Position numbers and translations under genes: made by a program
Notes under the pieces: generated by a model
The model's input: only the letters and a program-made list of their open reading frames with translations
Databases searched by the model: none
Told to the model about the DNA's origin: nothing
NCBI GenBank assembly: GCA_029721435.1
Contig: CM056588.1
Span: forward strand, 39,015,430 to 39,079,429
DNA from: Gymnothorax reevesii
Taxonomy: Eukaryota; Chordata; Actinopteri; Anguilliformes; Muraenidae
Direction of reading: 5' to 3'
DNA length: 64,000 nucleotides
In this document: positions 37,801 to 49,800 of the stretch, one piece after another
Layout of the letters: every line of letters begins with the position of its first letter
How positions within the stretch are numbered: the first letter of the stretch is position 1

Positions 37801-40800
37801 GTACCCTAATGCAGTGGCTCTCAATCCCAGCCATAGGTAATTGTTGCACTCTACCTTAAAAAACTTAGGACATGCACTGAGCAAGTTTATGTATATAAAA
37901 GGGTACAATTAAAAGAATTCCCTTCGTCTGTAGAATTTTTTTTTTAACAAAAATGGCTTTTAATAGTTTTTCACCTGTCCGTCTGTCTGTCTGTCTGTCC
38001 GTCCGTCTGTTTGTCCGCAGTGAAAAAAAACTTTAACCATGGCCATAACTTTTGATTGGTTAGTGGTAGGTCTTTGATACTTGGCATGTGCATCCCTTGT
38101 GACGAGACCTTTCAGATGAGGTCATCAAATTTGACCTCATGACCTTTACCTTGGCGTCAGTGACATTTTCATAAAACTTTAACCTTGGCCATAACTTTTG
38201 ATTGGTTAGTGGTAGGTCTTTGATACTTGGCATGTGCATCCCTTGTGATGAGACCTTTCAGATGAGGTCATCAAATTTGACCTCGTGACCCTGACCTTGG
38301 CGTCGGTGACATTTTCATAAAAGTTTAACCTTGGCCATAACTTTTGACTGGTTAGTGGTAGGTCTTTGATACTTGGCATGTGCATCCCTTGTGACGAGAC
38401 CTTTCAGATGAGGTCATCAAATTTGACCTCGTGACCTTGACCTTGGCGTCGGTAACATTTCCATAAAACTTTAACCTTGGCCATAACTTTTGACTGGTTA
38501 GTGGTAGGTCTTTCATACTTGGCATGTGCATCCCTTGTGACGAGACCTTTCAGATGGGGTCATCAAATTTGACCTTGTGACCTTGACCTTGGCGTCGGTG
38601 ACATTTTCATAAAAGTTTAACCTTGGCCATAACTTTTGACTGGTTAGTGGTACGTATTTGATACTTGGCCTGTGCATCCCTTGTGACGAGACCTTTCAGA
38701 TGAGGTCATCAAATTTGACCTTGTGACCTTGACCTTGGCGTCGGTGACATTTTCATAAAACGTTAACCTTGGCCATAACTTTTGACTGGCTAGTGGTATG
38801 TCTTTGATACTTAGGTATACGATTCCTCTCGTTGAAGAAAGGTGATCTAGGCCTTGATCCTGTCTTCTTGACCTAGGCATACAATGGGCATTAGTGTTTT
38901 ACAAACACATCTTGTTTGTTACTTGCCCCACCCTCCTCATTAACAAACATTCTGAGCAACACAGAAAAGTGATTCTGGCGCTCCCCTGTGTGGTCACGTC
39001 ATAAGTTGTACATGGTGGGCGATTGTGTGTCCAACAGTGATGGTATCAGTCAGATTCCGATAGATTCAGAATTTTCATTTAAATCTGTCCATTTTGATGA
39101 AGAAGAGTAACTTTTTTTATGGAAGATGAGGAAACTCAAAGCTGCTTTCACACCGGATGCGAAACCAATTTTTTCGCCCGACAGATTGCATTCAAAGTCA
39201 ATGCAAAGACGCCAATATGTTTCGCCTGTTTTCGCGTCTTTGCATTGACTTTGAATGTAATCTGTCTTGCGAAAAAAATAAGTTTTGCGTCCGGTGTGAA
39301 AGCAGCTTAACACTGGATTCAGAGCCATACAGATTCCAGCCTGAGTACTCGAGCAATCAAGACAGTAAATTGTCAATGTCTCCGCCTGTCCCGAACTGTA
39401 CAACACTTACCAGCCAAGTAGCGGAATGATTATTATTCCGGTTCTACAACTGTTTCTGTGCACGGCACAGTTGGATAACCAGCCTACTCACTTTTCAACC
39501 TTAAATGAGTTCAATAGACCTTACATTTGATTACCATACCTAACAAGACCATGTATATTAGGTTAAGAATAGCGTTAGTGGTAGTTGAACTCACCCCTGA
39601 TCTAGCCAGTAGTGAAATGATAATGTTCGCGGCTCTATTCATTTCTGTGCACTGTTTCATGAGCTCTGGAAACAATGCGTGTAAGCCATACCTGGCAGCT
39701 TGCTATAAGTAGCTAGTCTGTGAGCGAACACGCAGTGTGCTCAAATATTGAGTAGTGAATGATATCCCAACACGTGTAAACCATACCTTGCAGCTTGCTA
39801 TTAGTAGGTAGTAAGTTAGTAAGCACACAGCGCACAGAAATGAATAGAGCCCCATGAATAGTATCATTTCACTACTTAGCTGGCTAGATCACACTGAACA
39901 GCGAGTTGGCTGGCTATTGAAGAGGCAGTATAGAGAAACGATTTTGGTTCCGCAAATAATAATAACAATGATGTGTAAAAACACGAATACACGAATCGAA
40001 ATGTTGGCCGCATATCGTAGGTTTCAGAGACTCGGGCTTGCCTGGGCCAGCAAAGTTGGCACTACTACATTGGACTTGTTTTGTCCATATTCCCGATATC
40101 TCTGCATCTTTTGGCCACAGACACATTCCATGGCCATATGCATGCGTTGCACTGCATCCCCACACTACACATCGCTTTCCGTTCACTCTCGCTGATTTTT
40201 GTTGGTCCATTCTTTAAGATATTCTCCGCCCAGACCAGAGTCGTGAACTACGGATAACCACCAAGACACAAGCCGTGTACAACTTATGAAGTCACGTGGC
40301 TGAGCTGGCCCAGCACAAATGTTTATGATTGAGGCAAAGGGGGCGTCCCCTCGAGTGGATAATTTAGCAGATAAAATGAGATTTTTTAAAACATTGCGTA
40401 AAGTAGACGATATTAAAACCATCACAATTGTTCAAGATAGGTACTTTGTAGCATTTTATCACATAAAAAACAGCTGAATTTCATGTCCTAAGCTCTTGAT
40501 GTACACCTGATATTACAATTGAAGCCGATGATTAGTCGCATCAGGTCTGCTTATGGTGGAACACAACAGACACCTGTGTCTGGTGGGTGTGACCCTGGGA
40601 GAGTGTTAGGAATCACTGCCCCAAAGGCTTTTATATTTGGTTGTTCTTATTTAAAAAGGTGTACATTTTCCAAAGTATATTTTAAAAATTATTTCAGTAT
40701 AGCCGGCTTCAAATGTCACTGCTGTTCTTGGTTTGATGCTGTTGGCCCATCTCACTTGGCGCTATATTGCACACAAAAAGTCTATTTGGGCCAAAGCAGC

Positions 40801-43800
40801 AGGTTAAGTGTGGTGTTAAAGTACTGTGTAATGGCTGAACCTGTCAGGGATCCTGTCCCTCTCCAGGGCCCGGTGAGGACACATTTTTATACAAAACCAG
40901 TGTTTCTTTAAAAAGAACACCTTTACGATAAAAATTATTATTTTCATATTTCGTACTTTCTATGCAGCCTGTAAAGATCTGTATTTTGGGGTCTTTCTCT
41001 GTCTTCTGTTTGTAATTTTAACTGAAACTGCTGTTCAATAGTTTTCTGCAGCAAATTGGAAAAAGTTTCAAAGCTTCTGTCAATCAGTTTATTTATTGAG
41101 CCTTGGAAATACATGAGAACTTTAGCATTTCTTCCTCAGAATAGTTTTTTTCTCTTGAATTACTAGGAATATTTTATGTAAGTGTGACACATGGTACTTT
41201 TGTGTTACAGACAAGGGGTATTTTAGAATTAGAACGAGCAAGTTGGAATGAGACCTAATTAAATTTGATTGCATACTTCTGTTGAGGAGTCAGAGAACAA
41301 AAGATTTAATGGCTTTTTCAATTATTCATCTTATAATTGTGCTCGTAAAGACCTTGTAGATGGAGCGCAAGATAATCATGAATTTAAAAGCCTACACTCA
41401 TCCTAATCGCCAGAATGTCTGTGATCGTTTGACTTGGTCCTCTTCTCTGCCCACACCAGAGTTTCTTCCTCTGGATTCTAATATTCAATCTGTACCTTTT
41501 ATCCTGCTTGCCATCTCTTGGAATTCCATATGTAGGCTGCCAAGGGGAAGAATTATTGCAGTAGATAATACAATTTCATACACACATATTGCATTTACTT
41601 TGTATTGCCATTATTTAGCCTTGGCTAACTGTGATATCCAAACTGACTTGGTTGGTTTGAGCAGATGCTCTTGCCCCCTGGAGAACTGTAGGGATAAAGG
41701 TCTGGCCTGAGGGCTTAACAACTGCACTGATCTGACTGTAGCTACTCCAGGGCTCAAACCAATGGTCTTTCAGGTTCCGACAAAGGGCATTAATGAGATA
41801 TATATTCATGCCCATATATCAGAACTGATCAAAAATAGTTTCAATATTCTCTAATGCCCATGGGGTTAATGAATGCAAATGTTTTTTACCCTATTAATAA
41901 TGAATCTAAGCCTATAAAGATGGGGAAAATACCACCACACGTTAACAAAAGAATTCCTGCTGTTATCCTGTGTGTCATTGATTTTAACAACTGAATTCAT
42001 TAGAATGCAGTTGAATAAAAAAAATTAGTTATTATTTTGAAATCTAAGCCTTTGTATTCCATGAATGGCATCACATTTTTAAAGTTTTGGGTTAATCGTG
42101 AAAAAAATCTATTGCCCCATGACAGCATTTTTTTTTTTTGAGTTTGAGTCTGTACATTTGCTTATTCATTCAACGTGATCGGGTGGGTGGTTCTAATGGC
42201 ATTTTAGTGCAAAATCCTTGAGAATTGTGTGTGTGTGTGTGTGTGTGCATGTGTGTGAGAGAGAGATAGTGTGGGCATGTATGTGTTTTTGTACGTGAGA
42301 GAGAGAGTGTGTGTGCGTGTGTCGTGCGAGATGTAGAGAGTAGAAGCTTGCGTGTGGTCCGAAACTTTGGCTGAATTACGGCTCCTTGAAATATTATTCT
42401 TTAAACACTGTGCATATGTGCCAACTATGAATGTTTTTGCTCCTCTTCTCGCCCAATGTTATTTAAAGGTTACTCAACGAATTTAAAACTGGAAAAATAA
42501 TGTGGAAAAGCGATCTCCTCCTGAAGACTTCTGATCGGTCCTACAAAAAAATCATACACAAATTACAAATATATTTTGTCGGAACGTCATTTAGCACAAG
42601 GAGAAGCAATCCACATTTTAGGAGATCATGGATTTGCATGCAAATTATAATTATACACAGTGTCATGTTAATTTTTGTATATCTGTTATTTATCTTTTGG
42701 TGAATCTATTGAGTATCAAGTGCATTACATTTTACACTTTTACACTGGAGACACTTTTATTTAGCTGCTCAAAATTTGTTCTGTCCCAGATCAATCTGGT
42801 TATAAATCTCTATGTAAAATGAATCTGTGTTTAAAATCTTCCATTTCTTGGACAAGGTAGACAGTAGTGTCGTGAGCTAGGTCTGATTCTGATGGAGTGG
42901 GTCATGGAGTGTAGGGGAGGGGGGCTCCATTTTCAGTACTGAGAGGATTATAATTGGGCCTTGGGGCTGATTCTGGAGGGATTTCCCCATCTCTCTTGTC
43001 CTTTAATGTAAACAAGACCAGGCTCTGTCAGCTAGAACTGCGGCCTATTAAAGTAATGGCAGCGCATGCTTTATGGGTAATTCCATCAGTCTCCGGGTTG
43101 AGTGTGAGGGCAGTCCCCACGCCCCAATTATCCCTCATCCTGTCCATCTTATTCTCCTTCATTATTATTATTTCCACTTTTATCATGACTTAAACTCATC
43201 TTCAGGTTGTTCTTGTAATGTCTGAGAGGAGGTTTGAGGCCATCTCACAGTGGCAGATGTCTATGGCACAGGGAGAAATAAGCAGACTTATTTATGATTT
43301 CTGACTGTCTTACTCCTGACAGTGAATGTTTTCCACAATAGTGAATACGAAAAATCCGCCCACAATCCGTTCCTCAGTCCTACGCAGAAAAAGTGGCACA
43401 ATTATTTCCGCCTAAAAAAGCCAGAGTGAAAACAACTCTGAATTTGAATCGGAGCCTCTGATTTCAAATCAATTGGTGTTCCTATATATAAATAAGCCTC
43501 TTAATGAGAACTTTATTTGTGCCTCCTGTTTGTAATCTTGGGAGCTCATATTTCGTTGTAGTGTCATACTATGTGGGTGTCTCAGGAGTAAAGAGTTTCG
43601 TTGCTACCACATCTTACCCTGGACCTCCCTCTCATCAAGAGCTCTCACCACTGCAGTACTAGAATCAGCCTGGATGGGGTCAATGTTGATTGAGTGTCCG
43701 ACAGTTTGACTGCTCCAAATAATGCACCTCTGATGGTCCTCTGTCCATCTCTCTCTCTCTCTCTCTCCCTCCCTCCCTCCCTCCAGGAAGGGGCAGTAGT

Positions 43801-46800
43801 GGCCCTGTTTAAGATCTGCCGTCAGGACTGTTTCAGCTGTCTGTACGCTCCAGCCCTGAGGACGGTAGCCTCCATCTGCTGTGTGGAGGAGGGCATCAAG
43901 CAGCTGGAGAAGGTATGAGACTGGGGGCGTGTCCAGTGGGCGGAGCTCAGCATGGGTCTGTGTATGTTGTGCGGGTGTCAATGGAGTGGGTGTGTCTGAT
44001 ATGGGTAGAGTGTCTCTGGATGGGTTGCTTGTAAGCCCCTCTGGTGGTTTTTTTTTTCTATTGGCCACAAAAGGGAGGGTTTTGTTCCTTTGTTCTGATA
44101 ACCTCATTTTAAATAACCCCTCCAAGTTTACTGTGATGTAGTGCACTCCTTCATCCATGAATCCCCCATCTTATCCTGGCTCAGTTTGAACACCTAAATT
44201 AGGCTCTTCCCTGTTGGCTATGCACAGGAGCGTTATACTGGGCTTGTGGCCCAGTTAGACTATCCAGTCCAGTACAAATAGTGTACTGGGAGACAGCTGC
44301 GGCTTGTGCGGCCACTGTGTTTATCCTGTGTCCAGGGTTATTTTCACAGCAGAGGAGTACTCATCCGTGAGGCTGCAGAGGGAATCTCTGCTGTCTTTGT
44401 GCTGCGGAGACCAGAACAGTGTGTGTTTAATGAGTCCTACAGGTCCTCTCCTCTTCTTAAATATCCCGTCTTTTATATCATTTGAACTATTGGTTTCAGT
44501 CACTTCAGATCATTTATTTCAAATTCTTCTTGCATCTGCCTGTTCCTTATTTTTATGCAGTGTGCTTTGACGCACACACACACACACACGGACACAGTTT
44601 TCTGAAGGGGAGGATTTTGCACTTAATGAGACATTAAGATCACCGGAGAGGCCACCTCTCTGCTACTCTGATACCGCCATTGATCGACTGATTTTAGTTA
44701 AGTGCCAGTACAGCCCAAAATCTAATTTTATTCCCTTGAATGCTGTTTTCTAATTGCTCACTTGCAGATTGTGATTTATTTTCTGTGTACTAATATTGAA
44801 TCTGAATTGCATGGATGTACACTGCATACAGCTTACTATCGACTGTGGAGATTGTACTGAGCAAACATTTTATTTGTTGAACGAACATATTTGCAACATT
44901 TAAAAAGCATTTCAATTAATTATTGTGAGGCAATTCTACCGCCTAGAGATGTATCTTGATCATTCTTTTTGTCATTGATGTACATGGTTGATATAGCGGT
45001 GCAGTATTTGTGATGTATGTTAAATCAGTATACTGTACATCTGTTGTGAATCCAGAACCTAATTTCATTCATTCATCATTGCATCAATGCCTGTGGGACT
45101 TTTTATATACATGTACGTGATGAGAATGGAGATTGAGCCTTTTTTTTCTGCCTTTGAACGGAGTCCTTGAATGTGAGGAGTATGTGTTCAGAAAGGGCTG
45201 GTGTGGGTACAGACTCTATACTGTTATGCACCCAATTATATTAATTGTAAGACATTTAAGTAGCAGAATCAGTTCTGTATATAACAGTGACAGCTGCTCG
45301 GCTGAAAGTAGAGGGGAATAGAAAAATCCCTTTTACCTAATGAGTAGTCTGGAACTTTTTTCAATCCTTTCCCTTCATCAACAAGTTTTCCGATGATTAG
45401 AATAATCCACGGACAGTTAAACTCACAGCTTCCTGCTTAATGCAATGCTGCAGCCAATTCAATTCAGAAAAATGTTTCATAAAAAAGAAAAAATGCCCTG
45501 TTATCTTTTGCGCTTACTTTTAGCACATCCTGCAAAGCAAGCTTTCTAGCCTGCACACCCTCAATGTCTACAACAAAGAAAACAACTGAATAAAATTAAT
45601 TGGTGTCAGTTTGAATAAATAATTGAGAACAGAGTAAGACCAATCATTAGTTTAAAGGGATGTGCTCATCTTCCCCAGTTATTGGCTCAAGAGCCCTTAC
45701 TGGTACATTACTGGTTTGAACAAAACCCTGCTCTTCCAGTAGCCCTCACGTGGTAAGGTTGAGAACCCCCAGTGTAGTGTGAGTTTTCAGTGCACATTTT
45801 ATCATCAGATCGAATTCTCAGTGCCTGGATCCCCTTCATTTATGTTGGAGGGTTTAGTTGTTTGATAGAGATTCTTCTGCTGTATTAAATATTTTATTTA
45901 CTGTCTTTGATTGGAGGAAAATCTCTGTTGTTGAGATTCTTCTTTAACCGCTGATTCGATGTTTCGAAAATAGGCTGTTTAATTTATGGATAATGCCAGA
46001 ATAAAAAAAACTTGAAGACGAAGCCAATGGTAATGATGAGTCATGTGAAGCTTTATTAATCCCGTGGTGATGGAAAACGGTCATGCCCTTGGAGAGGTCG
46101 ACATTACGGACCGAACAAAGAAACACAGGCAGTTTATATGATGAGAGAGCACGGCAAATAACACCTAGCCAGACCGTCCCAAGCAGATGGCTTTCACTCT
46201 TCTAGCAGGATGTCAAGACATCTCACCCTAGTTCAGTAAGACAATGGCGGCTGTCCTCCGGTGCCCTACTGATTTACATATTTTGCAGGGAAAGCCAGCA
46301 GGTGGCAATCAACATATTGGCTGAAAAAAATGATCTTCACACAGCCAGTCTGTGTGTTGGGACGGCAGTCCTTTTCGGAACATAAGAAATGTTGAGGGAG
46401 CGCTTAGAAAAACCCAGAAATCTTGCGGGTCACACACCTTTCATAATTCTCTGAAAGATACCATTTGAAGGAAACTAGATCAGAGCAGGCGTCTGCTGTA
46501 TGACGTTTGTCCAAGTCAAATATTTTCCTCTTTGTTTCGAAAAAAGGAAGGGGGGGGGGGATGTAGTGGATTTAATTGAGGTTAAATTAGTACATTCTGC
46601 ACTGCGATGGATTTAAAGACGTGTAAAAGGACGTTGACTGGACTGGGACAGATGATTTGCGAATTGAATCACCACCATTTTGGCTCCACCTCTGTGGCTG
46701 GTCTTTAGAGTGAGGCATGACCAGTGGTACATATCGCTGGCATTGAGAAAGTGGCAGGGGAGTAAAAATGTCAATAAAATCACTTTTGTCTCATTTTAAT

Positions 46801-49800
46801 GGTGGTTTAAGCACATAGGTGAGAATGTTAAAAACTGAAATTTTCCATCCTGCGCCAATTCCTAGCTTGTTTCAAACTTCAGATAAAAGCCTGGCTGTAA
46901 ATGTTCAAGATGCTTCAACCTTGTAATACAGGATATGGCAGCATGCAAAAATGTTTACTTTTTTAATGAAAGAAAGGAAGGAGCGAATGAAGTTCTATGT
47001 AAAAAAAAAAAAAAAAAAAAATCCCCAGCTGACGAAGCGCACAGCTTGGTGCAGAGGAGTCATTAGGTGTGAAATCGACAGGTAGATTCTGTCAGGTTTG
47101 GAAGCGACAGCGGCGCAGTCTGTTTATTCGATGAGTCTCTGTGGAGGAATGTTCCGGCAGCCAGTGTTACGGAGACGCTCTCGATCACTGAGCCTTGAGA
47201 AAGACACCTGTCTCTTCCCCACCATTTATTTTTTTATTATTTATGGTATTAAGGCTTCCAAAGTTCTGGAAACATGCCTTTTTTGTTGAGCCACTATAGT
47301 AATGGTTTTTCTGATTAAAATTTTAATGCCCCAAAGTGAATCTTCGTCGGCTGCACTGATACAGTGATACTGACTGGATTAATGAGGCCAGACACTTTTA
47401 TCCCCCCACCCCTCCACGTGAGGTGTGGTTAAACTGAGTCCCAATGCCTTCTGCAGGGTGGTGTGGTGGAGTAGGTGAGCTCAACCCTTGTCCGAAAGTG
47501 GCGGATGGGTAGGCAGGGGTTATAATGAGAGGTTTGTAGCCCCTTTTAGCGGAGAGGACTAAGGTTTGTGTGAAAAGTAAGTGCAGAAAGTTTTGTGGGA
47601 ACTGTGATGACGTTCCTAGTGGAGTGAAGGAAATGGTTGGTTACTGCTCCTCGATGTGGGCGTTACAGTTCCAGTCAGGTCACAAGCGTCACTGTGACTC
47701 TGACGATCGTATCCAGCCACGATCATCATTGTAATTTTTGTGATAGAGTCAAGTCACAAGTTTAACTGCCCTGACGATAGAGTCGAGCTGAGAGCGTCAC
47801 CTCCGAGGTGCGATAGTCTCTGGTATTGTGATAAATCGAGTTACAGTCGTCATTCTTACAATCGAATCTAGTTGTGATCATTACCACTCTGACGAAGTGG
47901 ATGAGGTGCAATCATCAATGAAATTTTGACAATCAAGTCCTGCTGCAATCGTCACCGTTTTGGCGATCGAGTTGAGCTGCAAGCATCTCGATGATTCTGA
48001 CGATCGACTCGAGCCACGATCGTCACCGCGATTCTGACAATATAATCTCGTTACAATCAGCAATTCTGACGACTGTGTCTTGCCATGAGCTTCACTGAGA
48101 TTTAGATTATTGATTTAGGCAGCATGCTGTAAGCGACACACGCGAGCTGGTTCTCACACAACACACTGCGGACAGTCACAGGAGAGGGTGTGTGGCAGGT
48201 GTGCAACAGGTGTATTACATTATGCCTGAAGGACTTCAGGATCTGTTGGGAAGGCGCAACAAATCTGAATGATTTTAAAGTGGGGCACTCATAGTGACAC
48301 TGTGTAAAATTAAGATGTTCACGTGCGGTTTGTGTGCATACCTTCTGTTATACAACATTTTGGTGAAGTGTGAAAAGAGAACTGCAAAGTGGAAAACTAT
48401 AGAATAGAATTGTATGTGTGCTACTCCATTCACCTTAAACACAATTACTTGTTCAGGCCTGTCATGCAATATCCAGTTCAGGAAACCTTTCGGTGTGTTT
48501 TGTAAATTTTTCTGTGAAAGCTCGTTTGTTAGTCAAATGCACAATTAACCTTTGTCATATTTAAGCATTTCCAAACCTTTAGTGTCCATGAGGAGACTCC
48601 TTTGGAATCTTGAGTGTTTGAAAATGAAGGGGAAAATGCTACTTGGTCATGTAATGTGACTGAATCGTCTTGTTTGCATTTGCTTGACGAACTGCTTTAA
48701 CCTTCATCTGCGGAACACATTATGAAAGCCTGTGGCCAGCACTGTCCGCAGTTGGACTTTGTCTGTGCAACGTTGCCACCTGGTGGCCCATACGTGTTAA
48801 TACCGCATACGTTTTGGTTCAGGCTTAAGAGGTAGCTCAAAGCAGCTCCTGTGTCGTCTGATTTGCACTCCCAAATTTCCCCAGCTATTACATCATCTGC
48901 AATATTTCGAGGCAGAAGTCCTGTTTTTGTCTATGGCTGAGATTGATACAGCACTTTATGTGCCAGGCAAATCTTGAGCATTGTGCCACTGCAGTGCTAC
49001 CTTGGCACCAACAGAGTGCGCTGTATGAGGCACAGCCGAAGGTGATGTCATAGAGGGGGATTGACCCGAGCACTCCGCGCTACTATTCCCTGCTGTCAAT
49101 CACTTATGTAAACCCCCCTCCCCCTCCCTTTCTTCCCCTGGCATCATAAATGATGTGGAGTCTGAATTAAATAAGTGGGGCGCTTTCCCAGATTTTTTTT
49201 CCTTGAGTGGCCAATTATAAAAATGCTTTGGCCAGCACTTTTCTCTAAGCGCTTCCATTAGATTACACTGCTCTGTCACTAAAATATATCATTGGACAAT
49301 TAAAGACTCTGGACTCCTGCCAAGCAGAAGCGGGGCTGTCTTTAGCTGCATGGAGTGAGCTGCATGCTTGAGTCATGGTTTTAAGTAATTTTCTCATTGC
49401 CAGCATTAAAAATGTCCCAGTATTCTTGGTGAAATATAACGCATGTGGTTACTGACTCTGTGTATTAATGGTGAGGTTCATGCTAATTAAGGGGACCCAA
49501 ATGTATGAGGGGGAATTGAGGGACCCTGCGCTTGTGAGGTGATTTATGAGGTGATTTGGGGGACCCTGCATTTATGAGGTAATTTAGGTGAACCCTGCAT
49601 ACAAAAGATGTTTGAGGACCCTGAATATGAGCAGGTTTGAGTATTTAGGGATCATCCCAGTGTGATGGAGGACAGACTGGAGGACTCAGACAGTAGCTGA
49701 TGGTGGTTCCCCCTTCCCCCCCAGGTGGATGGCATCTTGTGTTTGGCGGAGATCCTGACGGAGGAGGGCAGTGGGGAGGCGGCTCGGGCGGAGGCGGCTG

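Larger units (their letters stand above)
36562..43786 (+). other. insc: INSC intron 5
   Basis: 7.2 kb, GTCAGC...CTCCAG. It holds the pyrimidine tract, two arrays, fold-back and THAP relics listed separately. 40.5-42.2 and 42.4-43.7 kb are AT-rich with nothing recognised. A GT/GA-rich simple repeat lies at 42226-42325. Confidence 0.8.
43913..49724 (+). other. insc: INSC intron 6
   Basis: 5.8 kb, GTATGA...CCCCCCAG. A CA repeat lies at 44573-44590, a G run at 46550-46560 and an A run of ~21 at 47001-47021. Minisatellites at 47.7 and 49.5 kb are listed separately. 44.6-46.5 and 48.1-49.4 kb show nothing recognised. Confidence 0.8.

Noticed and set aside
38032..38815. CRISPR-like regular array
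   Set aside because: The repeats are directly adjacent 146-bp units without unique spacers, in vertebrate DNA.
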